Source: Rhizobium sp. Pop5
Lineage (GTDB): Bacteria; Pseudomonadota; Alphaproteobacteria; Rhizobiales; Rhizobiaceae
NCBI RefSeq assembly: GCF_024721175.1
Contig: NZ_CP099399.1
Span: forward strand, 868,001 to 932,000
DNA length: 64,000 nucleotides
Direction of reading: 5' to 3'
This document shows, in pieces, positions 35,891 through 45,349 of the stretch. The notes beneath the pieces are model-generated. The model ran no database searches and was not told the origin of the DNA. It was given only the letters and a program-made list of their open reading frames with translations. Numbering within the stretch: the stretch's first letter is position 1; every line of letters begins with the position of its first letter. A program made the translations under genes and the position numbers.

Positions 35891-37299
35891 GCCGCTTCAG
35901 GGTTCTCTTCAAATCCACCGCAGTCCGCCTTTCGGCACTCTACATCCTGCTTTTTGCCATCTGCGCCGCGACGCTCGTCTTTTATGTGACGGCGATGTCG
36001 GAACGGCTGCTGACCGGCCAGATCCGCGACGCCGTCAGGCAGGAGGTGGAGCAGGTGCAGCGCGCCTATGACACCGGCGGCATGAACCTTCTTCTGCGCA
36101 CCATGGAGCGGCGCGCCCGTCAGCCGGGCGCCAATCTCTACATCATCGCTGGTCCCTCCGGCGATATCCTTGCCGGCAACGTCGCCTCGGTCGAGCCTGG
36201 TGTCTTCGAGGAGATCGGCTGGACGTCCGCTCCCTTCGCCTATCAACGCTATACGGACGGCGGCGGCGTCGAGCGCCGCCACAGGGCGATCGCCAATATC
36301 TTCGTCCTCGACAATGGCCTCAGAATCCTCATTGGCCGCGACCTCGGCGATCCCGAACGTTTCCGTCTGCTGGTGCGCCAGGCGCTGATGATAGCTTTGG
36401 CGATCATGGGGCTCGGGGCGATCATCATCTGGTTCGCCATCGGGCGCAATGCGCTGAAACGTATCGATCGCATGTCGGATGCCAGCAAGAAGATCATGGC
36501 CGGCGATCTCTCGCAGCGCCTGCCGGTCGGCGGATCCGGCGATGAATTCGACCGGCTTTCGATGTCTTTGAATACCATGCTGGAGCGCATCGAGAAGCTG
36601 AACGAGGGCTTGCGGCAAGTCTCCGACAATATCGCCCACGATCTCAAGACTCCGCTGACGCGCCTGCGCAACAAGGCGGCGGATGCGCTCGACATGGGTG
36701 ATGGCGAGACGCGGCGTGTGGCGCTCGAAGGCATCATTTCCGAATCGGATCAATTGATCCGCACCTTCAACGCGCTGCTGATGATTTCCCGCGTCGAGGC
36801 GGGATCGGTCGCGGCGGAAATGTCGCCTGTGGAGCTTTCGGCCATCGTCTCCGATAGCGCCGAGCTTTACGAGCCGGCGGCGGAAGAAGCCGGGCTCGGC
36901 CTGAGCTCCAGCATCGAACCGGATGTGGAGGTGCAGGGTAATCGTGAACTGATCGGTCAGGCGATCTTCAATCTGCTCGACAATGCCATCAAATATTCCT
37001 CCGATACGCAAGGCGCAGGCGTGGTGTCGTTGAAACTTGCCCGCCGCCCTGATGGCATCTGCCTTTCGGTGGTCGACCATGGGCCGGGCGTTCCGGCCGA
37101 CAGGCGCGACGACGTGGTGAAGCGCTTCGTTCGCCTTGACGAAAGCCGCTCGAAGCCCGGCACGGGGCTCGGGCTTTCGTTGGTGGAGGCGGTGATGGAG
37201 CTGCACAACGGCCGGCTGGAGCTCTCCGATACCGATCCCGACAAGCCCGAACAGCGCGGATTGACCGTCAGCATGATCTTCCCGGCCCAGGCTGCCTGA
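35887..37299 (+). CDS. Sensor histidine kinase partner of the degP-linked regulator
   Basis: 470 aa, ATG 35887 overlapping the regulator stop. Membrane helix at about 14-36, a periplasmic domain (about 37-165), second helix at about 168-188, and HAMP at about 189-240. The H-box is VSDNIAHDLKTPLTRLRNK, followed by the ATPase domain with DHGPGVP and GTGLGLSLVEAV. The HDLKTPLTR motif places it with the CusS/QseC-like kinases. The signal is unknown, and envelope stress or metal are possible. Confidence 0.9.
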   Translation: MSRFRVLFKSTAVRLSALYILLFAICAATLVFYVTAMSERLLTGQIRDAVRQEVEQVQRAYDTGGMNLLLRTMERRARQPGANLYIIAGPSGDILAGNVASVEPGVFEEIGWTSAPFAYQRYTDGGGVERRHRAIANIFVLDNGLRILIGRDLGDPERFRLLVRQALMIALAIMGLGAIIIWFAIGRNALKRIDRMSDASKKIMAGDLSQRLPVGGSGDEFDRLSMSLNTMLERIEKLNEGLRQVSDNIAHDLKTPLTRLRNKAADALDMGDGETRRVALEGIISESDQLIRTFNALLMISRVEAGSVAAEMSPVELSAIVSDSAELYEPAAEEAGLGLSSSIEPDVEVQGNRELIGQAIFNLLDNAIKYSSDTQGAGVVSLKLARRPDGICLSVVDHGPGVPADRRDDVVKRFVRLDESRSKPGTGLGLSLVEAVMELHNGRLELSDTDPDKPEQRGLTVSMIFPAQAA

Positions 37300-37436
37300 T
37301 CTCTTCCCCCGAAACACCATCGGCTGAATCGCGTATTGGCGGTTTACCGCCGAGACCCTAGTTTAATGCCGATCGAAGGAGGCGTCCCCGCGATTCTGCG
37401 GGCCTGTTTCCTTCAGCGGTAAGGCAGGGAGAGCGC

Positions 37437-40394
37437 ATGCTGACGAAATCGACGCATGGCCTGAAGGATGTGGCCGAAGGGCTGCTGCGTCCGCTGAACC
37501 AGGCGGAGCTGAAACTGGCGCTGGCCGACCTTCAGGAGGCCGGCAAAAGCGAGCCGTCGGTCGCCGCGATGCTGAAGACGGAGGGCCCGTTGCGCGATTT
37601 CATCGCGGCGGTGCTGACGCTGTCGCCCTATCTGCGAGACATCGTCAATCTCGACCCTGCCGTCCTTGCCGGCGCCATCGGGCAACCGCTGGAACCACAG
37701 ATCGAGGCGCTGGTCGCCGAGGCGCGCGATTGCTGGCGGCCGGACGACGACGGTGCTGCACCGGCAGAATCCGTGGTGATGAGCAGGCTGCGTATCATCA
37801 AGCGCAAGGTGGCTTTCCTCGTCGCGGTCGCCGATCTCTCGCGCATCTTCGACGGGCGGGCGACGACGGGCTGGCTGAGCGAGCTTGCTGCGGCGTCTGT
37901 TGCCGCCGCGATCGACCATCTGCTGCTGGCTGCACATGAGGGCGGAAAGCTGAGGCTCAGAAATCCGGGGGTGCCGAGCGAGGACTCCGGACTGATCGTG
38001 CTCGGCATGGGCAAACTCGGCGCATGCGAGCTCAACTATTCTTCCGATATCGATCTAGTCGTCTTCTTCGATGAACAAGCAGGCATCGTGCCCGACCCCG
38101 ACGATGCGATCGAGGTTTTCCCGAGAATGATGCGCCGGCTGGTGCGCATCCTCCAGGAGCGGACGGCGGACGGTTATGTCTTCCGCACCGATCTCAGATT
38201 GCGCCCCGATCCCGGCTCGACACCGCTTGCGATCCCCGTCGATGCGGCGATGATCTATTACGAGGGCAGGGGCCAGAACTGGGAGCGGGCAGCCTTCATC
38301 AAGGCGCGCGCCGTCGCGGGCGATCTTGCTGCGGGTGCAGAGTTTCTGCGCGGGCTCGCTCCTTTCGTCTTTCGCAAATATCTCGACTATGCCGCGATCG
38401 CCGATATTCATTCGATCAAACGGCAGATCCATGCGCACAAGGGGCACGGCGCGATTGCGGTCAAGGGTCACAACGTCAAGCTCGGTCGCGGCGGCATCCG
38501 CGAGATCGAATTCTTCGTGCAGACGCAGCAGCTGATCGCCGGCGGCCGCATGCCGGCGCTGCGTGGCCGGGCGACGGAGGAGACGCTCGGCGAACTCACC
38601 AAGGCGAAATGGATCGACGCGGAGACCCGCAACGAGTTGACGGAGGCCTATTGGTTCCTGCGCGATGTCGAGCACCGCATCCAGATGGTGCGCGACGAGC
38701 AGACCCACCTGCTGCCGGAAACGGATGCCGACCTGAAGCGCATAGCCTTCATGATGGGCTTTACCGATACGCCGAGCTTCACCGAAAGGCTGGTTGGCGT
38801 GTTGAAGACCGTCGAGCGGCGTTATGCCCAACTGTTCGAACAGGAGAGCAAGCTTTCCGCCGGGACCGGAAATCTCGTTTTCACCGGCCAGGGCGACGAT
38901 CCGGATACGCTGGAGACGCTGAAGAAACTGGGTTTCACCAGGCCGTCCGACATTTCCCGCATCATCCGCACCTGGCACTATGGCCGCTACCGCGCGACGC
39001 AATCGGTCGAGGCGCGTGAAAGGCTGACGGAGCTGGCGCCGCAGCTCCTGCGTGTCTTCGGCGAAAGCAAGCGCGCCGACGAGGCGTTGCTGCGCTTCGA
39101 CAGTTTCATCTCCGGCCTTCCCTCCGGCATCCAGCTCTTCTCCCTGCTCGGCAGCAATCCGGCGCTCTTGTCGCTGATCGTCAACATCATGTCCTCCGCG
39201 CCCCGACTGGCCGAGGTGATTGCGGCCAAGCCGCATGTCTTCGACGGCATGCTCGATCCCGGCCTGATGGCCGAACTGCCGACGCGCGACTATCTCGGTG
39301 AGCGGCTGAAGGGCTCGCTTGTCCAGGCACGCCACTATGAGGAAGTGCTCGACCGGCTGCGCATCTTCGCCGCCGAGCAGCGCTTCCTGATCGGCATTCG
39401 CCTGCTGACAGGCGCGATTAACGGCGCGATGGCCGCGCGCGCCTTTACCCATCTGGCTGACCTCATCATCGAGGCGGCGCTCGATGCCGTGGTCAGCGAG
39501 ATGCGGGCAGCCCACGGCGACTATCCCGGCGGGCGCATCGCGGTCGCCGGCATGGGCAAGCTCGGCAGCTTCGAGCTGACGGCCGGTTCCGACATCGATC
39601 TGATCCTGCTCTATGATTATGACGACGCGGCGGCCGAATCCGATGGGCCGAAGCCGCTCGATGCGACGCGCTACTTCACCCGCATCACCCAGAGGCTGAT
39701 CGCCGCCTTCTCGGCGCCGACCGCCGAGGGCGTGCTCTATGAGGTCGACATGCGGCTGCGCCCCTCCGGAAACAAGGGGCCGGTCGCAACCCGCATCAAC
39801 GCCTTCGGCAAATATCAGCGCGAGGAAGCGTGGACCTGGGAGCATATGGCGCTGAGCCGCGCCCGGCTGATCTGCGGCGACGAGAGCCTTACCGCCGAAG
39901 CGGAGCATATCGTCCGCGAAGTCCTGTCGGCCGATCGCAACATCGCCAAGGTGGCGCATGACGTCGCCGAGATGCGCGACCTGATCGATAGGGAAAAGCC
40001 GCCATCCGGTCCCTGGGACCTGAAGCTCATTCCCGGCGGCGTGATCGACCTCGAATTCATCGCGCAATACCTGGCCCTGATCGCCCCGACCAGCGGCGTT
40101 GGCATCGCCGTGAATGGGATGAGCACCGGCGAAGCCCTGAAGGTGCTCGGCGATAGGCTGATGGCGCCGACCGATCTCGACCTATGTCTCGAAGCTTTCG
40201 CGCTTTATACCAGCCTTTCGCAGTTGATCCGTCTCTGCATCGACGGCCCGTTCGATCCGAACGACGCGCCATCAGGCCTCATCGAGCTCGTCTGCCGCGC
40301 CGGCGACTGCCCCGATATCAAGACGCTGGAAGGGGAGGTGAAGCGATTGTCGAAGACAGTCAGGAAAATATTCCTGACTGTTATAAAGACCTAA
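37437..40394 (+). CDS. glnE: GlnE, glutamine synthetase adenylyltransferase/adenylyl-removing enzyme
   Basis: 985 aa. It adenylylates glutamine synthetase when nitrogen is plentiful and reverses this when it is scarce, under PII control. Two nucleotidyltransferase domains are visible, each with its metal-binding signature: LNYSSDIDLVVFFDE near residue 200 (adenylyl-removing half) and LTAGSDIDLILLYDY near 720 (adenylyl-transferring half). Each is followed by a helical GlnD-linker-like region. Length matches the family. The last codons form an 11-bp hairpin that can act as terminator. Confidence 0.97.
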   Translation: MLTKSTHGLKDVAEGLLRPLNQAELKLALADLQEAGKSEPSVAAMLKTEGPLRDFIAAVLTLSPYLRDIVNLDPAVLAGAIGQPLEPQIEALVAEARDCWRPDDDGAAPAESVVMSRLRIIKRKVAFLVAVADLSRIFDGRATTGWLSELAAASVAAAIDHLLLAAHEGGKLRLRNPGVPSEDSGLIVLGMGKLGACELNYSSDIDLVVFFDEQAGIVPDPDDAIEVFPRMMRRLVRILQERTADGYVFRTDLRLRPDPGSTPLAIPVDAAMIYYEGRGQNWERAAFIKARAVAGDLAAGAEFLRGLAPFVFRKYLDYAAIADIHSIKRQIHAHKGHGAIAVKGHNVKLGRGGIREIEFFVQTQQLIAGGRMPALRGRATEETLGELTKAKWIDAETRNELTEAYWFLRDVEHRIQMVRDEQTHLLPETDADLKRIAFMMGFTDTPSFTERLVGVLKTVERRYAQLFEQESKLSAGTGNLVFTGQGDDPDTLETLKKLGFTRPSDISRIIRTWHYGRYRATQSVEARERLTELAPQLLRVFGESKRADEALLRFDSFISGLPSGIQLFSLLGSNPALLSLIVNIMSSAPRLAEVIAAKPHVFDGMLDPGLMAELPTRDYLGERLKGSLVQARHYEEVLDRLRIFAAEQRFLIGIRLLTGAINGAMAARAFTHLADLIIEAALDAVVSEMRAAHGDYPGGRIAVAGMGKLGSFELTAGSDIDLILLYDYDDAAAESDGPKPLDATRYFTRITQRLIAAFSAPTAEGVLYEVDMRLRPSGNKGPVATRINAFGKYQREEAWTWEHMALSRARLICGDESLTAEAEHIVREVLSADRNIAKVAHDVAEMRDLIDREKPPSGPWDLKLIPGGVIDLEFIAQYLALIAPTSGVGIAVNGMSTGEALKVLGDRLMAPTDLDLCLEAFALYTSLSQLIRLCIDGPFDPNDAPSGLIELVCRAGDCPDIKTLEGEVKRLSKTVRKIFLTVIKT
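40356..40381 (+). terminator. Terminator hairpin inside the 3' end of glnE
   Basis: ACAGTCAGGAA and TTCCTGACTGT pair perfectly (11 bp) around AATA, followed by TATAAAG. The stem lies wholly within the last 13 codons of glnE, ending 11 bp before its stop codon. The convergent chemoreceptor gene ends at 40428, so the element may serve both strands. Confidence 0.7.
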
Positions 40395-40427
40395 CAATCC
40401 CAGCGCTGTCCGGCAGTTGAACGTCGA

Positions 40428-42374
40428 TCAAAATTCCTCCCAAGTCTGAGCGGCGATAGCCTTGCTCCCGCCGCCGAAGGCGCCGGCAACCTTCTGAGTA
40501 AGTGCGCGGGCAGGCGAGGTGACGGGCTGGCTGGCATGATTGGCCACCCGTGGAGCGGCCGCTCCGAGTTTAAAGCGAGCGACGAGGTCGCGGAGCTTCG
40601 CGGCTTCCTGGGCCAGGCTTGATGCGGCAGCCGTCGATTCTTCCACCATTGCCGCATTCTGCTGTGTGCTCTGGTCCATCGAATTGACCGCGGTATTGAT
40701 CTCCGCCAAACCTGTCGCCTGTTCTTTTGCCGAGACGGAAATCGAGCTCATATGGTCGTTGATCTGCCCGATGAAGCCACCGATGACGTTTAATGCTTCC
40801 CCGGCATTGCGCACCAGCTTCACGCCGCCTTCCACTTCGGTTGTCGAAGTCTGAATGAGGCTCTTGATCTCCTTGGCGGCCTGAGCCGAACGTTGCGCCA
40901 GTTCGCGCACTTCCTGTGCGACCACCGCAAAACCTTTGCCTGCCTCGCCTGCGCGCGCCGCCTCGACCCCGGCATTGAGCGCCAGCAGGTTCGTCTGGAA
41001 GGCGATCTCGTCGATGACACCGAGGATGTTGGAGATCTGTTGCGCGCTCTGCTCGATCCGTCGCATCGCCTCTTCGGCCTGTGAAACCACCTCTGCAGAC
41101 TTCGCCGCACTCTGGTTGGCCTGGGTCGCGACCGTACGGGCTTCTTCCGTTGTCTTCGTCGACGAGCTGACATTTGCGGTGATCTGATCGAGCGCGGCTG
41201 CGGTCTCCTCCAGCGAGGAAGCCTGATGCTCGGTGCGTTTGGCGAGGTCCTCGGCGCTGGTGGCGATCTCGCGCGTGCCGCTGTCCATTGTGGTGATGCT
41301 GTCCGCGATCGTCGACAGGGTCGTATTCAGCTGGCGGACCGACTCGTTGAAATCATGACGGAGAGGTTCGAAATCCGGTGCAAAAGTCTCATTCAGTTGA
41401 AAAGCCAGGTCGCCGGCCGCCAAGCGCTTCAGACCCGCGCCGAGATGTTCGGAGGCAAAGCGCAGTTGCTCGGCTTCCATTTCCATGCGCTTCTGGGTCG
41501 CGGCCCGCTCGCCATCCTGTTGTTGACGCGACGCACGTGCTTCACCTTCGAGGCGGCCGTTGGTAATGGCCGCTTCCCGGAACACATCCACCGCGGCCGC
41601 CATGGCCCCGATCTCGTCCAGGCGGCCGACGAACGGGATCTGCGTCGATGTATCGCCGGAAGCAAGATTGCGCATCGCGCTGGTGATCCGCGCGATGGGC
41701 TTGGCGATGGCGCGGCTGCCGAAAACGGCGGAACCCGCAAGAGTCATGAGGACGAGCATGCCAACGCCGAGGCTCAGCTTTTGGGCCAGGCTTTGGATCT
41801 CGGTCATGTCGACGTTCGATTGCCGTGCGCTTTCCTTGGCGGCATTAACGCCTTCGTCCAGCGTCTTGGTCGCATTTTGAGCGATTCCCAGCAGCTTTGC
41901 TCTCAGTTCTTCCTCTTGCTGTTTCAGGTTTGCATCAGGTGCCGATTGACTGAGCTTTGCTCCGATGACCTTTGCGAGGTCACCGGTCAAGGCAAAGTAA
42001 GCGTCGGACATGCCCTTAACGTTCTGCATTCGATCCGAGTCGGCACGCACCGTCATGGCGGAGATCGCCTCGTTCAGGTATTTGCTCGCCGATTCGTGGT
42101 TCTCGGCTATGAAGGCAACCGCTGTCGCAACTTTGTCCGGTGAATCGGCGAGGCGCAAATCGCGCACGCCGACCTGCATGCCTCGAACAGATGCTTTGGT
42201 ATCCACGGCATTGCGCGAAATGATCAGCTGTCGCCGTTCGAGACTCGCGCTCTCATTAACCATTCGATCCGTCAGCCAAGTGGTCGTCAGCATGGTGATG
42301 ACCATGACCATTCCGAGACCAGACATAATTGCCAGTTTGGAGCTGATGCGGGAGAAGATGGATGACGGCAACAT
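40428..42374 (-). CDS. Methyl-accepting chemotaxis protein with C-terminal pentapeptide
   Basis: 648 aa, ATG 42374. Membrane helices at about 15-35 and 195-215 bracket a four-helix-bundle periplasmic sensor. HAMP domains follow ([19 protein letters not shown], then a second HAMP-like stretch near 310-350), and the signalling hairpin has [27 protein letters not shown] at its tip. The extreme C-terminus is TWEEF, which fits the xWxxF tether that binds CheR and CheB. It senses an unknown ligand and signals to CheA. Confidence 0.92.
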   Translation of the reverse strand: MLPSSIFSRISSKLAIMSGLGMVMVITMLTTTWLTDRMVNESASLERRQLIISRNAVDTKASVRGMQVGVRDLRLADSPDKVATAVAFIAENHESASKYLNEAISAMTVRADSDRMQNVKGMSDAYFALTGDLAKVIGAKLSQSAPDANLKQQEEELRAKLLGIAQNATKTLDEGVNAAKESARQSNVDMTEIQSLAQKLSLGVGMLVLMTLAGSAVFGSRAIAKPIARITSAMRNLASGDTSTQIPFVGRLDEIGAMAAAVDVFREAAITNGRLEGEARASRQQQDGERAATQKRMEMEAEQLRFASEHLGAGLKRLAAGDLAFQLNETFAPDFEPLRHDFNESVRQLNTTLSTIADSITTMDSGTREIATSAEDLAKRTEHQASSLEETAAALDQITANVSSSTKTTEEARTVATQANQSAAKSAEVVSQAEEAMRRIEQSAQQISNILGVIDEIAFQTNLLALNAGVEAARAGEAGKGFAVVAQEVRELAQRSAQAAKEIKSLIQTSTTEVEGGVKLVRNAGEALNVIGGFIGQINDHMSSISVSAKEQATGLAEINTAVNSMDQSTQQNAAMVEESTAAASSLAQEAAKLRDLVARFKLGAAAPRVANHASQPVTSPARALTQKVAGAFGGGSKAIAAQTWEEF

Positions 42375-42847
42375 TCGGTTTCTCTGTGTGGAAAACAGGA
42401 TGTCGTCATGATCCCTGTCTTAAGATCCTGAGAATAGCTCGCAGAAACGGTGGCCGGGTGAGTGATTCAACCGGCGGCAATGCGTTGTTTAAGCTGAGCA
42501 AAAAGCTGAAGATTCTTTGCCAGCTACAGGCCAGTTATCGTTCGTGGCAGTTGCCAAATCGTTACCCCTGCATCTCCGCGCAATTTATCCTGCGTAACCC
42601 AATTTTTTTGTTCGCTTTTTGGATACTTTAGCATTTCTGCAATTTCGATCTGCTGGCGCGGGACTTCGTAGAGCCGTGACGTAGGGATCACGGGAACGGC
42701 CAACGACCGGCATTGGGTGAAGTTCGAAGCGATTGCAGGGGAACGGTCAATCGTCGCTTGCCCGGAAGCAGAGGGCGGATAATCGCCTAGATTGTCAGGC
42801 GCTTGACCCCGTCATAGCAAGTCTTTCGTTCAGTATGGGTCGCGGCC
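42375..42847. other. Intergenic region between chemoreceptor and pleC
   Basis: About 470 bp upstream of the minus-strand chemoreceptor gene and downstream of the pleC stop. Short Arg- or Leu-rich frames only, none supported. It should hold the chemoreceptor promoter. No hairpin with a T-run was found after pleC. Confidence 0.35.
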
Positions 42848-45157
42848 TCAGACATCATCCGGAATCCGCAGCGAGATCACGGTACCCACAGCCTCGCGGG
42901 AGCGGATCTTCATGCGTCCGCCATGCAGCGACGTCAGCGAACGGGAGATGGCAAGCCCGAGGCCGGAGCCGCCCTTGCTTTTGGCGTACTGGCTCTGGAC
43001 CTGCTCGAAGGGCTGGCCGATTTTGGATAGCGCCGAGCGCGGAATGCCGATGCCGGTGTCGGCGATGGTGACGAGCACGGCGCCGTCGACACGGCGTGTG
43101 CGCACCGCGATGCGGCCGCCGTTGTCGGTGAACTTCACCGCGTTGGAGAGCAGGTTGAGCAGCACCTGTTTCATCGCCCGGCGATCGGCCATCAGCGTCA
43201 GGCCGGAGCAGATGCGCTGGTCGATGACGATGTTCTTTTCAGCCGCCGGAATGGCGGTGAAGCGCAGGCTTTCCTCGATCAGCGGCACGAGGTCGATGCG
43301 CTCGCGGTGCAGCCGGAGGTGCCCGGCCTCGATCTTCGACATGTCGAGAATGTCGCTGATGACGTTGAGCAGATGTTTGCCGCTGTCATGGATATCGCGG
43401 GCATATTCGTCGTATTTCAGCGAGCCGAGCGGCCCGAACATCTGGTTCTGCAGGATTTCCGAGAAGCCGAGAATGGCGTTGAGCGGCGTGCGCAGTTCGT
43501 GCGACATGTTGGCGAGGAATTCCGATTTTGCCTTGTTGGCGGCTTCGGCGCGCTCCTTCTCCGCCTGGTAGTTGGCGTTGGCCGTCGAAAGCTCGTATTT
43601 TTGGGCCTCCAGCGTCTGGCGCGAGGCTGAGAGATCGCCGATCGTCGCCATCAGGCGGCGTTCGGATTCGCGCAGCCGCTCCTGATGGCGTTTCATCAGC
43701 GTGATGTCGGTTCCGACCGAGACCCTGCCGCCGTCCCGCGTGCGCCGTTCGTTGATCTGCAGCCAGCGCTCGTCTGCAAGCTGCACCTCCGTCGTGCGCG
43801 AATAACCGGAGCCGTCGGCATCGGCGATCCGTCGTTCGATGACAGGACGGGCGGCAGCGGCATTGACGATCGAGCGCTCGGTGCCGGGCACGAGCACGCT
43901 GTCCGGCAGTCCATAGGCTTGCTGGAAATGGGTGTTGCACATGACGAGCCGATCGTTCTTGTCCCAGAGCACGAAGGCTTCCGAGGTGCATTCGATAGCG
44001 TCGGCGAGCCGTTGGTCGGCTTCCGCGTAGCGTTGCGCGAGCCGATGCTGTTCGGTCACGTCCATGGCGATGCCGATCAGGTGCATGCGACCGGAATTGC
44101 TGCGGATCACCTGGGCGCGGGCCCGCATCCAGACATAATGACCGCCGGCATGGCGCATGCGGAAGATCTGGTCGACCTGGCCGGAGTGGCCCTTGGCGAT
44201 GGCGCGCGCGATCTCGTAGAGGCCGCCGTCGTCGGGATGCATCAGCCGTGCTGCCTCGCCGAAACCCATCGTCTTGTCGGAACCGGGCAGGCCGAGCATG
44301 TCGTACATCGAGCGCGACCAGAAGAATTCGCGGTTCTCGAAATCGAAATCCCAAAGGCCGCAGCGTCCGCGCGACAGCGCCGTCTCGACCCGCAGGTTCG
44401 ATTCGAGGAAGATGTCGTCGGCGTCGCGGGCGCGCTTCACCTGCGTGTAGTAGGCATAGAGGATGACGAGCAGGATCGAGGAAATGCCCGCAAACAGCGT
44501 GACATTGAGCGCCAGCTCCTCGCGCCAGAGCCGGCCGATCTCGTCGAGCGAGGTGGCTGCCACGATATAGCCGCCGGCACTGCCCATCAACGTGATCTCG
44601 GCATAGTGCGGCACGCCGCCGATCGTCGTTTCGATGACGCCGGCGCGATCGCCGAAACGCCGGATTGCCGAGACCTCGGGGAAGAAATCGCCGACATTGC
44701 TGCCGACATGCGAGAGCCCGGCGGTCGTCGCGGCAAAGACCTTGCCGCTTGCCTGCACGAGCAGCACGAACGCGCCGCTGTCCAGCCTGTCCTGCGGCAG
44801 GAACTTGGCAAGCCGCACCTGCGCCTCGCTGACGTCGCCGCTGTCGAAGATATTGGCCGCGTCGGCAAATACGGCCGCGGCCGTCGCCGCCGAAAGCGCG
44901 GTGGCATGGCGGGCCGAGGCCTCCATGCGGGCGTATTCGCTCATCATGCCGAAGAAATGCGAGGTGGCGACGACGGTCAGGAAGGCAACGATCAGCGCCG
45001 GAATGGCGCGCTTCAAGATGAGTTCCGCCTTCGGCAAATGACGAAGCAGCGGTTCCGATGTCGCATGACCGGAAAGGCTGTCTCGCCAGGCTTTCAGCCC
45101 GTCAAAATCGACACGCAGCCGTCCTCCGGCCACGGTTGCCCGCCGCACGTCCATCAT
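42848..45157 (-). CDS. pleC: PleC-type hybrid-less histidine kinase with PAS domains
   Basis: 769 aa. Two membrane helices (about 50-72 and 220-240) flank a periplasmic region. Two PAS domains are at about 265-380 (WSRSMYDMLGLPG, HPDD) and 390-505. A coiled coil then leads to the HisKA H-box FLANMSHELRTPLNAILGF and the ATPase domain (DTGIGIP, GSGLGLAISRSL). Alphaproteobacterial PleC controls DivK phosphorylation at the new cell pole. The synteny with degP, the two-component pair and glnE supports PleC as I recall it in Sinorhizobium. Its upstream region contains a GANTC palindrome. Confidence 0.8.
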   Translation of the reverse strand: MMDVRRATVAGGRLRVDFDGLKAWRDSLSGHATSEPLLRHLPKAELILKRAIPALIVAFLTVVATSHFFGMMSEYARMEASARHATALSAATAAAVFADAANIFDSGDVSEAQVRLAKFLPQDRLDSGAFVLLVQASGKVFAATTAGLSHVGSNVGDFFPEVSAIRRFGDRAGVIETTIGGVPHYAEITLMGSAGGYIVAATSLDEIGRLWREELALNVTLFAGISSILLVILYAYYTQVKRARDADDIFLESNLRVETALSRGRCGLWDFDFENREFFWSRSMYDMLGLPGSDKTMGFGEAARLMHPDDGGLYEIARAIAKGHSGQVDQIFRMRHAGGHYVWMRARAQVIRSNSGRMHLIGIAMDVTEQHRLAQRYAEADQRLADAIECTSEAFVLWDKNDRLVMCNTHFQQAYGLPDSVLVPGTERSIVNAAAARPVIERRIADADGSGYSRTTEVQLADERWLQINERRTRDGGRVSVGTDITLMKRHQERLRESERRLMATIGDLSASRQTLEAQKYELSTANANYQAEKERAEAANKAKSEFLANMSHELRTPLNAILGFSEILQNQMFGPLGSLKYDEYARDIHDSGKHLLNVISDILDMSKIEAGHLRLHRERIDLVPLIEESLRFTAIPAAEKNIVIDQRICSGLTLMADRRAMKQVLLNLLSNAVKFTDNGGRIAVRTRRVDGAVLVTIADTGIGIPRSALSKIGQPFEQVQSQYAKSKGGSGLGLAISRSLTSLHGGRMKIRSREAVGTVISLRIPDDV

Positions 45158-45214
45158 CTCTTCGCCTTGTCCCTCGTGTGATCTCGCGCGCCGCTCGCTC
45201 GAACCTGACCTAGA

Positions 45215-45230
45215 GAATCATGGGTGATTC
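45215..45230. promoter_or_regulatory. Paired GANTC sites in an inverted repeat upstream of pleC
   Basis: GAATCATGGGTGATTC is a perfect 6-4-6 inverted repeat made of two CcrM target sites (GAATC and GATTC), 58 bp upstream of the pleC start. In alphaproteobacteria GANTC methylation state varies through the cell cycle and alters promoter activity. Confidence 0.55.
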
Positions 45231-45349
45231 GCCTTGTCCAGAGGCAAAGGTAAAAATCCGTTAACTATTTCTGATTTCGTGCTTTTCTGCCGATTCGGAT
45301 TGCCAGGTGGAAGGCCGGCGCATTGTTCGCGACGGCCGTCCGAAGCCGG

